Shown here: positions 1-7,575 of the stretch, piece by piece | Position numbering within the stretch: the first letter of the stretch is position 1 | How the letters are laid out: each line of letters opens with the position of its first letter | Assembly (NCBI GenBank): GCA_004102645.1 | Contig: CP034928.1 | Location: 496,001 to 560,000, forward strand | Source of the DNA: Candidatus Bipolaricaulis sibiricus | GTDB lineage: Bacteria > Bipolaricaulota > Bipolaricaulia > Bipolaricaulales > Bipolaricaulaceae | Direction of reading: 5' to 3' | Length of the DNA stretch: 64,000 bases | Notes under the pieces: model-generated | Databases searched by the model: none | Told to the model about the DNA's origin: nothing | Seen by the model: only the letters and a program-made list of their open reading frames with translations | Made by a program: the position numbers and the translations under genes

Positions 1-1
1 G

Positions 2-175
2 AGGTACCTCGAGGGCAAGGGGATCGCCTATACCGAGATCGACGTGTCGGCCGACTACCAGGCAGCGATGGAGATGGTGCGGAAGACGGGGCAGCAGGGC
101 GTCCCGGTGATCGAGGTCGATGGCGAGTTCGTGATCGGGTTTGACAAGGCCCGCCTCGACGCGCTGTTGGGGTGA
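2..175 (+). CDS. Glutaredoxin-like protein, C-terminal part (5' end outside window)
   Basis: The window opens inside this gene; 57 codons remain before TGA at 173-175. The visible part reads from RYLEGKGIAYTEIDVS to FDKARLDALLG. It carries the cis-proline motif TGQQGVPVIEVDG, typical of the second half of a thioredoxin/glutaredoxin fold, followed by the usual FVIGFD strand and final helix. The N-terminal CxxC redox site lies upstream of the window, so the redox class (NrdH, glutaredoxin-like YruB type or other) cannot be decided. The length after the cis-proline fits an approximately 75-85 residue glutaredoxin. No clear terminator hairpin with a T-tract follows before the tRNA gene. Confidence 0.75.
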   Translation, partial: RYLEGKGIAYTEIDVSADYQAAMEMVRKTGQQGVPVIEVDGEFVIGFDKARLDALLG

Positions 176-347
176 CCGAAGCCCGAGGCTGCACCGATCC
201 TGCGGTTGGCTCCCCGCAACTGACGGGGGGGCGTTGTCTGCAGGTGGGCATCGGCCGTCGGTCGGGACCGGCCTGCGGTCTGCTGGGAACGGGCGCTCGG
301 ACCTATGTGGTTCAACCTCCAACGATCTGAATCGCGAGCCGCGTCTC
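176..347. other. Intergenic stretch with no recognised gene
   Basis: This stretch separates the glutaredoxin stop from the 3' end of the tRNA-Ala gene on the other strand. No coding-like frame with a start and ribosome binding site, no T-tract terminator and no repeat was recognised in it. Confidence 0.4.
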
Positions 348-424
348 TGGTGGAGGCGAGCGGGATCGAACCGCCGACCCCCGGCTTGCAAAGCCGGTGC
401 TCTCCCAAACTGAGCTACGCCCCC
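348..424 (-). tRNA. tRNA-Ala (UGC anticodon)
   Basis: The reverse strand folds as a complete cloverleaf. The acceptor stem GGGGGCG pairs with CGCCTCC through one G-U pair. The D-arm is GCTC...GAGC, the anticodon stem CCGGC/GCCGG encloses loop TTTGCAA (anticodon TGC), and the T-arm contains TTCGATC. Discriminator A73 is followed by a genomically encoded CCA at 348-350. This differs from the tRNA-Glu gene in the same window, which has no encoded CCA. Confidence 0.95.
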
Positions 425-544
425 GGGAACACAGCCGCAAGTTGCAGGTGCCGGGTCATGGGTCTGTGAACCTGAACCCCTGCTGCCTGGCAAGGCACGA
501 TGTTCCTGCTGCCGGCCCTGGGGAAGACCCCGGGCGGACGGTCG

Positions 545-573
545 GTTATACAGAGGCCGCCCAGGAGCGTCAA
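545..573 (-). promoter_or_regulatory. Sigma-70-type promoter for tRNA-Ala
   Basis: On the minus strand TTGACG (573-568) is followed by a 17-nt spacer and TATAAC (550-545). This is the best two-box promoter I found in the window. Transcription would start near 538, so the tRNA precursor would carry a 5' leader of roughly 110 nt before the mature end at 424. I saw no known RNA family in that leader. Confidence 0.75.
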
Positions 574-608
574 GGACACCCCGGCGGGCATGCCGCCCAC
601 GATCGGGC

Positions 609-614
609 GATAAT
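609..614 (+). promoter_or_regulatory. -10 box (GATAAT) abutting the acetyltransferase start; leaderless
   Basis: GATAAT ends 8 nt before the ATG at 623, and there is no Shine-Dalgarno sequence between them. Transcription is therefore expected to start at or within a base or two of the start codon. Confidence 0.5.
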
Positions 615-622
615 GGGGGTTC

Positions 623-1786
623 ATGGCCGGGCTTACGATCGAGGAAATCCCGCTCGGGGATCGTCGGCTGCGGGAGTTCGTCGCGGTTCCGTGGCATGTC
701 CACCGTCGGGATCCATGCTGGACCCCGCCCCTCACAGCTGACCTCCTCGGCAGCCGGCTCCTCGGCCTCACGGGCCTTCTTACCCCTGCCCACCCCTACC
801 ATCGCACCGCCGAGGTCACCCACTTTCTCGCGCGGGACGGGGCACATCTGGTGGGTCGGGTCTCGGCCGCAGTGAACCATCGGTTCAACGAGTTCCACGA
901 CGCGAACCTGGGGTTCTTCGGGTTCTACGAGTCTGTCCGAGACTACGCAGTCACGGAGGCGCTCCTTGACAGCGCGCGGGCGTGGCTGGCCAAGCACGGC
1001 GCGGAGGCGCTGCGCGGCCCCGGTGGCTATTCGAACGCCACCCATGAGTCCCATCAAGCTGTGCTCGTCCACGGGTTCGACACTCCTCCCACCGTCGAGC
1101 TCACCCACAACCCGCCCTACTACGGCGAACTCCTCGAACGATACGGTCTCCGCAAAGTCAAGGACTACCACGCCTACTGGATCTCCCCAGAGGGAGCCCG
1201 AGAACCCCGTCTGGAGCGGATCGTCGAGACGGTGCGTGGCCGACGGGGGATCGAGACGCGGCCTCTCGACATGCGTCGCCTCCGCGAGGAGGTCGAGAAG
1301 CTCGTCTTCGTCTACAACGAAGCGTGGGCTGACAACTGGGGTTACCTCCCCATCACGGAGTCGGAGGCGGAAGCACTCGCCCGCAGCCTGAAGACGATCG
1401 CAGACCCAGAGCTGGTTCGGTTTGCGTATGTCGGTGGGGAACTGGCAGCGATGATCGGCGCGATTCCCGACCCCAACGTGGTCCTGAGGCCGAGGTGGAA
1501 CCCTGTGCTCGATCTGGACGTTGTGCGCGCGGTGCGTCTGCTGGCCCGACGCCGCGCTATCCGCACGGCACGGCTGATGTTCTTCGGGATTCGTCCCCCG
1601 TACCGGAAGCTGGGTGTGGACGCTGTCCTGTTTCACGAGGTGCTGACGATTGCCTGGAGCAAGGGGTACCGGGCCGGGGAGGCGTCGATGCTTCTTGAGG
1701 ACAACGATCTCATCCTTCGCGCTGCAGCATCGATGGGCGGGGTGCTGTACAAGACCTGGCGCATCTACGAAATGCCCATCTCGTAG
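623..1786 (+). CDS. GNAT-fold acetyltransferase-like protein (YghO/COG3153-like)
   Basis: A 387-residue protein resembling the YghO-like group of GNAT-fold proteins. The N-terminal part has the family-typical phrase VPWHVHRRDPCWTPPL (about residues 22-37) and FGFYES (about 98-103). The C-terminal third looks like the acetyl-CoA-binding core: RPPYRKLGVDAVLF (about 323-336) matches the R/QxxGxA loop, followed by an EASMLLEDNDLI strand-helix unit. The biochemical substrate of this group is not known, so no reaction is assigned. The gene is monocistronic, with a -10 box 8 nt upstream and no ribosome binding site. The start at 623 is supported by that spacing. Confidence 0.7.
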   Translation: MAGLTIEEIPLGDRRLREFVAVPWHVHRRDPCWTPPLTADLLGSRLLGLTGLLTPAHPYHRTAEVTHFLARDGAHLVGRVSAAVNHRFNEFHDANLGFFGFYESVRDYAVTEALLDSARAWLAKHGAEALRGPGGYSNATHESHQAVLVHGFDTPPTVELTHNPPYYGELLERYGLRKVKDYHAYWISPEGAREPRLERIVETVRGRRGIETRPLDMRRLREEVEKLVFVYNEAWADNWGYLPITESEAEALARSLKTIADPELVRFAYVGGELAAMIGAIPDPNVVLRPRWNPVLDLDVVRAVRLLARRRAIRTARLMFFGIRPPYRKLGVDAVLFHEVLTIAWSKGYRAGEASMLLEDNDLILRAAASMGGVLYKTWRIYEMPIS

Positions 1787-1795
1787 TCCGTCAGC

Positions 1796-1837
1796 CGTTG
1801 TCCGTGGCTCGTCTTCCGTGGGCCGCTTTCCGTGAGG
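1796..1837 (+). repeat. Three imperfect 14-bp tandem repeats
   Basis: Units 1796-1809 (CGTTGTCCGTGGCT), 1810-1823 (CGTCTTCCGTGGGC) and 1824-1837 (CGCTTTCCGTGAGG) lie head to tail just after the acetyltransferase stop. All share the core TCCGTG. The array is too short to classify; function unknown. Confidence 0.6.
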
Positions 1838-1903
1838 TCGCAGGTGGCAGTGAGGACCGGATAGGGTCGCGGGGGCCACGGATCACCCAAAAGCGGGGAA
1901 CGG

Positions 1904-1909
1904 TATAAT
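1904..1909 (+). promoter_or_regulatory. -10 box (TATAAT) for the ATP-cone kinase gene; leaderless
   Basis: A consensus TATAAT ends 6 nt before the GTG at 1916. There is no Shine-Dalgarno sequence. This is one of the clearest leaderless arrangements in the window. Confidence 0.7.
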
Positions 1910-1915
1910 CTCCGT

Positions 1916-3367
1916 GTGGCGGTGCAAAACAGAATCCGCAAGGTCAAGAAGCGTGACCGGTCGCTCGTTGCCTTTGACCAGGGCCGGATCGTCCACGCCA
2001 TTCTCCGCGCCGCGCGTTCGGTCGGCGGTTTCTCTCTCGATCATGTTCCGGGTGTGAATGATCGCCTCTTCGCGTGCGGGGATGACGAGCACATCGCGGT
2101 GTTCCTCTCGGATGTCGTGGTCGCAACCTTGAACCGCGATCCTCGGCACTGGATCGCCAACTTTCCCCCGACGGTGGAGGAGATTCAGGACACGGTGATC
2201 CATGTTCTACGCAGCTTCGGATTCGTGATCGTCGCGGATGCGTACGAGTGTTGGCGGTGGGGAAAGCATTGGGTACGCGCAGGGGCGATCACGATGGACG
2301 AGTTCGTGGGCAATGGGTACCCCACGCCTCTCCACAACGAAACCCTCGCCTGGAACCGTACGCACGGGTGCGACAGTCTGGACGGCCTCAACGATATCGT
2401 CCGCTCGGGCCGGCTTCCAGACTTGGTGGCAGCAGCCACGGAACGCTATGAGCTTGCGGTGGACGCGGCAGCGGCGAAGGTCCTTGCCCGCGCTGGAGAG
2501 GGCAGCCTGCGGGTCATCTGGGTGTCGGGTCCATCGTCGTCGGGGAAGACGACAACCACGGTCAAGCTCCTCCAGCGGCTACAGGAAGAGGGGCTGCAGT
2601 TCTTGATGCTGAACCTCGACGACTACTTCTGGCCGCTCGTCGAGCACCCCACGGACTGGCTCAACGACCGGAACTTCGAGACACCCGAGGCGCTCGACAT
2701 CCAGGCGATCAATCGGCACCTGCGGGCGTTGCTCGAAGGGCAGACGATCCAGAAGCCGATCTACAGCTTCAAGGAGGGCCGCCACGTGGGGACGAAGCCC
2801 GTGCGCCTGAAGAATGGCCAGCTCCTCCTGGTGGATTGTCTGCATGGGCTGTACCCGCCGCTCACGGCCGGGATCGGCCGGGAGGCGATGTTCTGGCTGT
2901 ACATCGAGGCAGCCAACATGCTCTACGAGGGGGATGGCACGAGCGAGCGGATGACGCAGTTCACCGATGTTCGCCTCCTGCGGCGGATGCTGCGCGATGT
3001 GAAGCACCGCAACCATCCACCGTTGGGAACGCTGCTCCACTGGCACTACGTTCGGTCGGGAGAGCTGTTCTCGATCATCCCCCTGATGGGACTCGCCGAT
3101 CACGTCGTCAACGGGGGGATGCCGTTTGACCTTCCCGTCCTGAAGCCGTTCTTTGTTCCCGACGGGATATGGCCGAGACCAGACGAAGTTGCCCCGTACG
3201 ACACGTTCCTTGACGCGCGGATTCGCTACCGGCGGATCGGCAACCTCCTTGCGGAGGTGGTGGGACTGACCTTATGGGAGGCAGAGGACCACGCGCTCAT
3301 TCCCGGAGACCACCTGGTGCGGGAGTTCATCGGCGGAAGCACCCTGCGTATCCCTCACAACGAGTAG
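1916..3367 (+). CDS. ATP-cone domain fused to a uridine-kinase-like P-loop kinase
   Basis: A 483-residue protein. Residues about 6-115 look like an ATP-cone, the nucleotide-sensing fold of NrdR and ribonucleotide reductases: VKKRDRSLVAFDQGRIVHAI corresponds to the VxKRDG..xxFDxxKIxxAI start of that domain. From about 200 a P-loop kinase follows, with Walker A GPSSSGKTTTT and then LDDYFWP, YSFKEGRH and LLVDCLHGLYP. These are landmarks of the uridine kinase/phosphoribulokinase family, and the long form resembles the Thermotoga-type uridine kinase. The substrate cannot be read from sequence; uridine phosphorylation with allosteric ATP/dATP sensing is an inference. Monocistronic; GTG start supported by the adjacent TATAAT. 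Confidence 0.7.
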   Translation: MAVQNRIRKVKKRDRSLVAFDQGRIVHAILRAARSVGGFSLDHVPGVNDRLFACGDDEHIAVFLSDVVVATLNRDPRHWIANFPPTVEEIQDTVIHVLRSFGFVIVADAYECWRWGKHWVRAGAITMDEFVGNGYPTPLHNETLAWNRTHGCDSLDGLNDIVRSGRLPDLVAAATERYELAVDAAAAKVLARAGEGSLRVIWVSGPSSSGKTTTTVKLLQRLQEEGLQFLMLNLDDYFWPLVEHPTDWLNDRNFETPEALDIQAINRHLRALLEGQTIQKPIYSFKEGRHVGTKPVRLKNGQLLLVDCLHGLYPPLTAGIGREAMFWLYIEAANMLYEGDGTSERMTQFTDVRLLRRMLRDVKHRNHPPLGTLLHWHYVRSGELFSIIPLMGLADHVVNGGMPFDLPVLKPFFVPDGIWPRPDEVAPYDTFLDARIRYRRIGNLLAEVVGLTLWEAEDHALIPGDHLVREFIGGSTLRIPHNE

Positions 3368-3483
3368 GTGACAGTCGGGGAGTCCGAACGGATCTGCCAC
3401 GACGCGCTGGCCCCCGTGGTCTCGCACTGCCTCCGGGACTTCGGGCCCCGCGGCTTGCTGACCTGTGGCTATCCAGAACGGGC

Positions 3484-3514
3484 GCGCCTCCCCTGTCCGG
3501 GGCAGGGGAGGCGC
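3484..3514. terminator. 12-bp perfect hairpin between convergent genes
   Basis: GCGCCTCCCCTG (3484-3495) is the exact reverse complement of CAGGGGAGGCGC (3503-3514), with a 7-nt loop. It lies between the kinase gene (+) and the PKD lipoprotein gene (-). No T-run follows on either strand, so intrinsic termination is only suggested by position and stem strength. The remaining sequence from 3368 to 3541 holds no recognised gene. Confidence 0.5.
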
Positions 3515-3541
3515 GGAAGGGTGAGTGCGGAAGCGGGCTCT

Positions 3542-4180
3542 CTATCTCCGTCTGCCGCAGCCCCCAGAGCTACAATCTTCGACCTGCACCAATCGGGACG
3601 TCGTGGCTTGGGCGCCCGCCGCATCGGTAACCGTGAGCATGACGAGGAACTGCCCAGGATGGGAGAACGTGTGCGATACGATCTTCCCGTCGCCGGTTCC
3701 ACCGTCCCCGAAGTCCCACGTGTAGCGCGCGATGTCGTTGTCCGGGTCAGAGGAGCCAGAGGCGTCGAAGGTTACGGACTCCCCTTCGAACGGATCCACC
3801 GGCAGGAAGGTGAACGAAGCGGTTGGTGGGTTGTTCAAGGCGCGGACGAACGCCGTCGCACGCCCAGTTCCTGAGGGGCCAACTACAACGAGCGTCACCA
3901 GGTACTCCCCGGCGCGCTGATAGGTGTGCTGGATTTCCCGACCGCTCACCACCGGACTCCCATCGCCGAAGTCCCACAGGTGATCGGTGAGAGGGCCTTG
4001 TGGGTCAGCAGAACTCGATGCATCGAAGTGCACAGCCAGCGGGGCCTTGCCTTCGCCAGGGGAGGCGACAATCGCCGCGGTGATCCGCTGCACAGGCCCC
4101 ACGGGCCCCGAGGTGCACCCGGACAGGACGATCACCCCCCCGAGCAGTCCTACGATTGCCCATGCGAGCTTCTTGTTCAT
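3542..4180 (-). CDS. Lipoprotein with two PKD domains
   Basis: A 212-residue secreted protein. The signal peptide MNKKLAWAIVGLLGGVIVLSGC ends in lipobox LSGC (Cys22), so it should be lipid-anchored. Two PKD (polycystic kidney disease) Ig-like domains follow. The first is at about 40-120 with HLWDFGDGS and GEYLVTLVV, the second at about 122-205 with YTWDFGDGG and GQFLVMLTV. PKD domains usually mediate surface protein-protein or polysaccharide contact, and no enzyme domain is present. The start has a good Shine-Dalgarno sequence (AGGTGAG). It is the third gene of a minus-strand set with a second PKD lipoprotein and a beta-rich protein upstream, so the three may form one envelope assembly. Confidence 0.85.
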   Translation of the reverse strand: MNKKLAWAIVGLLGGVIVLSGCTSGPVGPVQRITAAIVASPGEGKAPLAVHFDASSSADPQGPLTDHLWDFGDGSPVVSGREIQHTYQRAGEYLVTLVVVGPSGTGRATAFVRALNNPPTASFTFLPVDPFEGESVTFDASGSSDPDNDIARYTWDFGDGGTGDGKIVSHTFSHPGQFLVMLTVTDAAGAQATTSRLVQVEDCSSGGCGRRR

Positions 4181-4192
4181 AGTCTCACCTCG

Positions 4193-4813
4193 CTAGCGGC
4201 CTGTATAGCAACCTGGTCCGCCCTGGATTTCGATGACCTGGGTAACCGACGCCACGGCCCCCGCCTCGTCCACGATCGTGAGGGTCACGGGGTAGGCCCC
4301 GCCGTACCAGTACATGTATCCAACTCTCTGACCGACGTCCCAGTCCCCGTTTCCAAACGACCAGCGGTACTCGACGATCGCGCCATTGGGAGATGTGGAC
4401 GTAGAGGCGTCGAACCAGATCGTCTCTCCCGTTCCTGGTCGCCACGGGGCGTAGGAGAAACTCGCCATGGGTGGTGCAAACTGGACCTCGACCTGACTCA
4501 CGCGGCGGCTCGACTGGCCCTGATCGTCAAACACCTCGAGTGTCACGCGGTAGATCCCACCTCGACGATAGGTGTGGGAGACGATCGGTCCCAGGGCTCG
4601 GGTCCCGTCGCCGAAGTCCCAGATGTACTCCACAAGCTTCCCCCGTTCGGAGAAGGACAGCGACCCGTCGCACACCACGTTCAGGGGTGCCACACCCACG
4701 CTGGGACGAATCGCGAACAGAGCCTCCGGGGGAACGGCCTGGAACTTCGGCGTGCATCCCCCCAGCACAAGCGCAGCGAGCGCGCACCCGACCAGCAGCG
4801 TCTTCGTTCTCAT
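4193..4813 (-). CDS. Lipoprotein with two PKD-like domains
   Basis: A 206-residue lipoprotein and a paralogue of its downstream neighbour. The signal sequence ends in lipobox LGGC (Cys20). The first PKD repeat has YIWDFGDGT and GIYRVTLEV. The second is more diverged: YRWSFGNGDW replaces the usual WDFGDG, and GAYPVTLTI is kept. The protein ends in GGPGCYTGR, and the neighbour also ends in a short Cys-containing basic tail (DCSSGGCGRRR). The downstream gene starts 12 nt after this stop, so co-transcription is likely. Binding partners are unknown. Confidence 0.8.
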   Translation of the reverse strand: MRTKTLLVGCALAALVLGGCTPKFQAVPPEALFAIRPSVGVAPLNVVCDGSLSFSERGKLVEYIWDFGDGTRALGPIVSHTYRRGGIYRVTLEVFDDQGQSSRRVSQVEVQFAPPMASFSYAPWRPGTGETIWFDASTSTSPNGAIVEYRWSFGNGDWDVGQRVGYMYWYGGAYPVTLTIVDEAGAVASVTQVIEIQGGPGCYTGR

Positions 4814-4824
4814 CGCACACCCCC

Positions 4825-5568
4825 TCACAGGTTGAACTGCAACCGCACCGTCAGGCCCAGCCAAGGCCCGGAGAAGCCGACGGGATCACCCATTCCATCC
4901 GAGTTGAGGTCGAGTACGGCAGACCCCGCACGGGGAACACTCGCCGGGATGATTCGGAACCCCGCCTCGATCCCGGCACTGATACCCTGCCCCAGAGGAA
5001 GTGTCACCTGGACGGCTACCATCCCCCCTGGGCCATCTCCGGTGTAGGTTGCGTCTTCGCTTCTGGGTAGGAACGGGAGCGACCAGTCGGTGGGGAGGGT
5101 CTGGGGGAAGTCGGAGCGGTACCCGATCTGGTAACTTCCCCAGCCGGCGGAGATGCCCAGCGTAAGCACGTCTGGGATGAGGACGAAGCCAACCTCGATC
5201 ATGAACGCTGCCCACCCGACTTCGAGAGCGATGTCCACTGGGTGGGAGGTTCCGCCCTGGGCCCACGTGCCCTGGGTTCGGGTGTTGGCGCCCATCACGC
5301 TTACCGAGAGACCAAACCGGAACAGCCCGCCGAACGTCTCAGCCAACCCCAGGCCGACCCCGTGGCGGATCTCCGGGAGGAACGGCACGGGCTCGCCTGG
5401 AACTCGCTCATTGACGAAGTGAAGGGTCTCGTTGGCCAGGCGGACGAACGTGTTCAGGCTCGCCAGGTCGAACAGGACCCACTGCGCCGAGGAACTGACG
5501 GCGAGCGATGCCGCCCCTCCGACGACAGACGTAACCCACACTGTCAGCCCTGCCAAGATCCATCTCAT
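4825..5568 (-). CDS. Secreted beta-rich protein, possible outer-membrane barrel
   Basis: A 247-residue protein starting with a hydrophobic signal sequence (MRWILAGLTVWVTSVVGGAASLAVSS gives the order of residues to about 26). The rest alternates polar and hydrophobic residues in short strands rich in Gly, for example GLFRFGLSVSVMG, IALEVGWAAFMIEVGFVLI, LGISAGWGSYQIGY and AGIEAGFRIIP. It ends GLTVRLQFNL, a pattern compatible with an outer-membrane beta-barrel C-terminus. No named family was recognised. It is first in a three-gene minus-strand set with two PKD lipoproteins; only 11 nt separate its stop from the next start. GAGG precedes the ATG at a normal distance. Confidence 0.6.
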   Translation of the reverse strand: MRWILAGLTVWVTSVVGGAASLAVSSSAQWVLFDLASLNTFVRLANETLHFVNERVPGEPVPFLPEIRHGVGLGLAETFGGLFRFGLSVSVMGANTRTQGTWAQGGTSHPVDIALEVGWAAFMIEVGFVLIPDVLTLGISAGWGSYQIGYRSDFPQTLPTDWSLPFLPRSEDATYTGDGPGGMVAVQVTLPLGQGISAGIEAGFRIIPASVPRAGSAVLDLNSDGMGDPVGFSGPWLGLTVRLQFNL

Positions 5569-5646
5569 CGTTGCCTCGCGTGATGGAGGCTACGCCCTTG
5601 CGGGCGCGAGCCCGAGGACAGGGCCGCCTCGGCTAGGGTCGGTTCG

Positions 5647-6687
5647 TCACGCGTGTGCGGTACGGAGTTCTCGCCGGACGAGGTCAACCGTCCGCTGCAC
5701 GTCGGCAGAGGAGACCCCCAGGTGGGTCACCATGCGTACTTGGCGTGTCGAGGTCCCGGCCCCAGCCGGGGAGGCGAGCACGCCCCGAGTGCGGAGGCGT
5801 GCGCAGAGGGTCTCCGCGTCGGGACCTCGCTCGAGGGTGAAGAGCACGATGTTCGTTTCCGGAGGGACAACCGACAGCCCAGGGATTGCAGCGAGGCCGT
5901 TGGCGAGAAGGCGAGCGTGCGCGTGGTCCTCGGCGAGTCGATCCACGTGGTGGTCGAGCGCGTACAGACCGGCGGCGGCGAGGATGCCGGCCTGGCGCAT
6001 TCCTCCCCCGAGCGCCTTCCGCACGCGCCGCGCCTCGACGATGAACGGCCGCGATCCACAGAGGATCGATCCCACCGGGCAGCCAAGTCCCTTGGAGAGA
6101 CAGAACATGACCGAGTCGAACCCCAGCGCAAGCTCCCGGACGGTGATCCCTGTGGCCAGGCTGGCGTTGAAGATGCGGGCCCCGTCGAGGTGAACGGGGA
6201 TCCGCCGGCTGTGGGCGAGGTCGAGGACCTCTCGCGCCTGGGCGAGGGGCCACACCCGGCCTCCGGCGGCGTTGTGCGTGTTCTCCAGGCACACGAGGCC
6301 TGTCGGCGCAAGGTAGTACAGATTGGGCCGGATGGCGGCGGCAACCTGCTCTGCGGTGAACACCCCGCGCTCACCCGGGACGACGCGCGGCTGGACTCCC
6401 GAGAACCGAGCCAGCGTTGCCAATTCTACGTTGTAGATGTGAGAACCTGCCTCGACGATGACCTCCTGGCCTGGGCGAGTGTGGCAGGCGATCGCAACCT
6501 GATTCCCCATCGTCCCCGATGGGACGAACAGCGCAGCCTCGGTTCCCGCGAGTTCGGCAGCCCGCTCTTCGAGCCGGTGGACGGTGGGATCTTCGCCGTA
6601 CACGTCGTCCCCCACGTCCGCAGCGGCCATGGCCTGTCGCATCGCCGCTACAGGAAGGGTCACCGTATCCGAGCGCAGATCAATCAT
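5647..6687 (-). CDS. ltaE: L-threonine / L-allo-threonine aldolase
   Basis: A PLP enzyme of 346 residues that cleaves threonine or allo-threonine to glycine and acetaldehyde. The start MIDLRSDTVTLP, then GDDVYGEDPTV, LFVPSGTMGNQVA and the PLP-lysine region FCLSKGLGCPVGS are diagnostic of this aldolase family, and HLDGARIFNA supplies the PLP-ring aspartate. I chose ATG 6687, which is 7 nt after GGAGG; an alternative ATG at 6693 sits too close. The start overlaps the stop of pcm. Its glycine product would be the substrate of the glycine cleavage genes at 12-15 kb, which is a plausible but unproven link. Confidence 0.93.
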   Translation of the reverse strand: MIDLRSDTVTLPVAAMRQAMAAADVGDDVYGEDPTVHRLEERAAELAGTEAALFVPSGTMGNQVAIACHTRPGQEVIVEAGSHIYNVELATLARFSGVQPRVVPGERGVFTAEQVAAAIRPNLYYLAPTGLVCLENTHNAAGGRVWPLAQAREVLDLAHSRRIPVHLDGARIFNASLATGITVRELALGFDSVMFCLSKGLGCPVGSILCGSRPFIVEARRVRKALGGGMRQAGILAAAGLYALDHHVDRLAEDHAHARLLANGLAAIPGLSVVPPETNIVLFTLERGPDAETLCARLRTRGVLASPAGAGTSTRQVRMVTHLGVSSADVQRTVDLVRRELRTAHA

Positions 6688-7340
6688 GTCCATCCCTCCT
6701 CCCCGATCAGGGGCACGAACGTACACCCGCAGAGGCGCCGCTGCACCCACTGCTCTCCGTCGTGGCAGATGAGAAGGAGTTCCTGGCTGATTGGCCCACC
6801 CACCGGGATCACCATCCGTCCCCGAGGCGACAGCTGATCAAGAAGCGCTCGCGGAACCCGGGGCGACGCGGCGGTGACGAGGATTGCATCGAACGGTGCC
6901 TCCTCGGGCCATCCTCGGGTTCCGTCCCCAACCCGCAACCGGACGTTCGCGTATCCGAGGGACCGCAGCGTTTCGGCAGCGGACGCCGACAGCTCGGGGA
7001 CTCGTTCCACGGTGAACACGTCGCCCGCCAGCTCGGCGAGGACGGCCGCCTGGTAGCCCGACCCCGTGCCCACCTCCAACACACGGTGCGCGGGACCGAG
7101 GTCGAGTGCCTCCGTCGACAGGGCCACGATGTAGGGCTGGGAGATGGTCTGGCCGTGACCGATTGGAAGCGGACGGTCTTCGTAGGCGTGGGGCACCAGG
7201 TGCGGGGGAACGAACCTGTGTCGTGGGACGCGGCCGAGGGCGGCGAGCACTCGATCACTCTGGATACCCTCATCCCGTAGGGCGCGGACAAGTGCGTCGC
7301 GAGATCGGGCGAGATCGGACTCAGAGATCGGCGCGCTCAC
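6684..7340 (-). CDS. pcm: Protein-L-isoaspartate O-methyltransferase
   Basis: A 218-residue SAM-dependent repair methyltransferase that initiates conversion of isoaspartyl residues in damaged proteins. Family landmarks are RHRFVPPHLVPHAYEDRPLP, IGHGQTISQPYIVA and the SAM motif VLEVGTGSGYQAAVLAEL, followed by VGDGTRGWPEEAPFDAI and LVTAASP. I placed the start at GTG 7340 (MSAPISESD); a GTG at 7358 is possible. Either way the 5' end overlaps the DUF2007 gene and the 3' end overlaps ltaE, so translation is probably coupled. Confidence 0.93.
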   Translation of the reverse strand: MSAPISESDLARSRDALVRALRDEGIQSDRVLAALGRVPRHRFVPPHLVPHAYEDRPLPIGHGQTISQPYIVALSTEALDLGPAHRVLEVGTGSGYQAAVLAELAGDVFTVERVPELSASAAETLRSLGYANVRLRVGDGTRGWPEEAPFDAILVTAASPRVPRALLDQLSPRGRMVIPVGGPISQELLLICHDGEQWVQRRLCGCTFVPLIGEEGWT

Positions 7341-7575
7341 CGCTGTCGTGCTCCGCACCTGTCTCGAACGCTGCGAGGGCGTCCCGTGCCCGATCGAGGT
7401 CTGCGGTCGGCACGAGGATCCGCACCTCAGCCAGGCCGTTCACCGTGAACGGGTATACGGAAGGGGGGACGTGAGTTCTGAACTGGACAGGAATCCCTTC
7501 TGCGCGCAGGAAGCTCGCCACAAGCTGGGCTTGGGGCTCGCCGATGACTGTGGTCAGTACCTCCCAGTCGCTCAT
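7321..7575 (-). CDS. DUF2007-type small protein
   Basis: An 84-residue protein. The N-terminal part MSDWEVLTTVIGEPQAQLVAS, then FLRAEGIPVQ and a terminal VRILVPTADLDRARDALAAF, match the pattern of DUF2007 domain proteins (putative signal-transducing proteins with a ferredoxin-like alpha/beta fold). Those domains read a short linear chain and end with a residue-pair helix. No catalytic residue is evident. Its ATG overlaps the trmY stop by 4 nt (ATGA) and its 3' end overlaps pcm, so it sits inside a tightly coupled operon. Molecular role unknown. Confidence 0.75.
   Translation of the reverse strand: MSDWEVLTTVIGEPQAQLVASFLRAEGIPVQFRTHVPPSVYPFTVNGLAEVRILVPTADLDRARDALAAFETGAEHDSGERADL

Noticed and set aside
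425-540. SRP RNA or other small RNA upstream of tRNA-Ala
   Set aside because: The conserved GGAAG-GAAGCAGCC type core of SRP RNA is absent.
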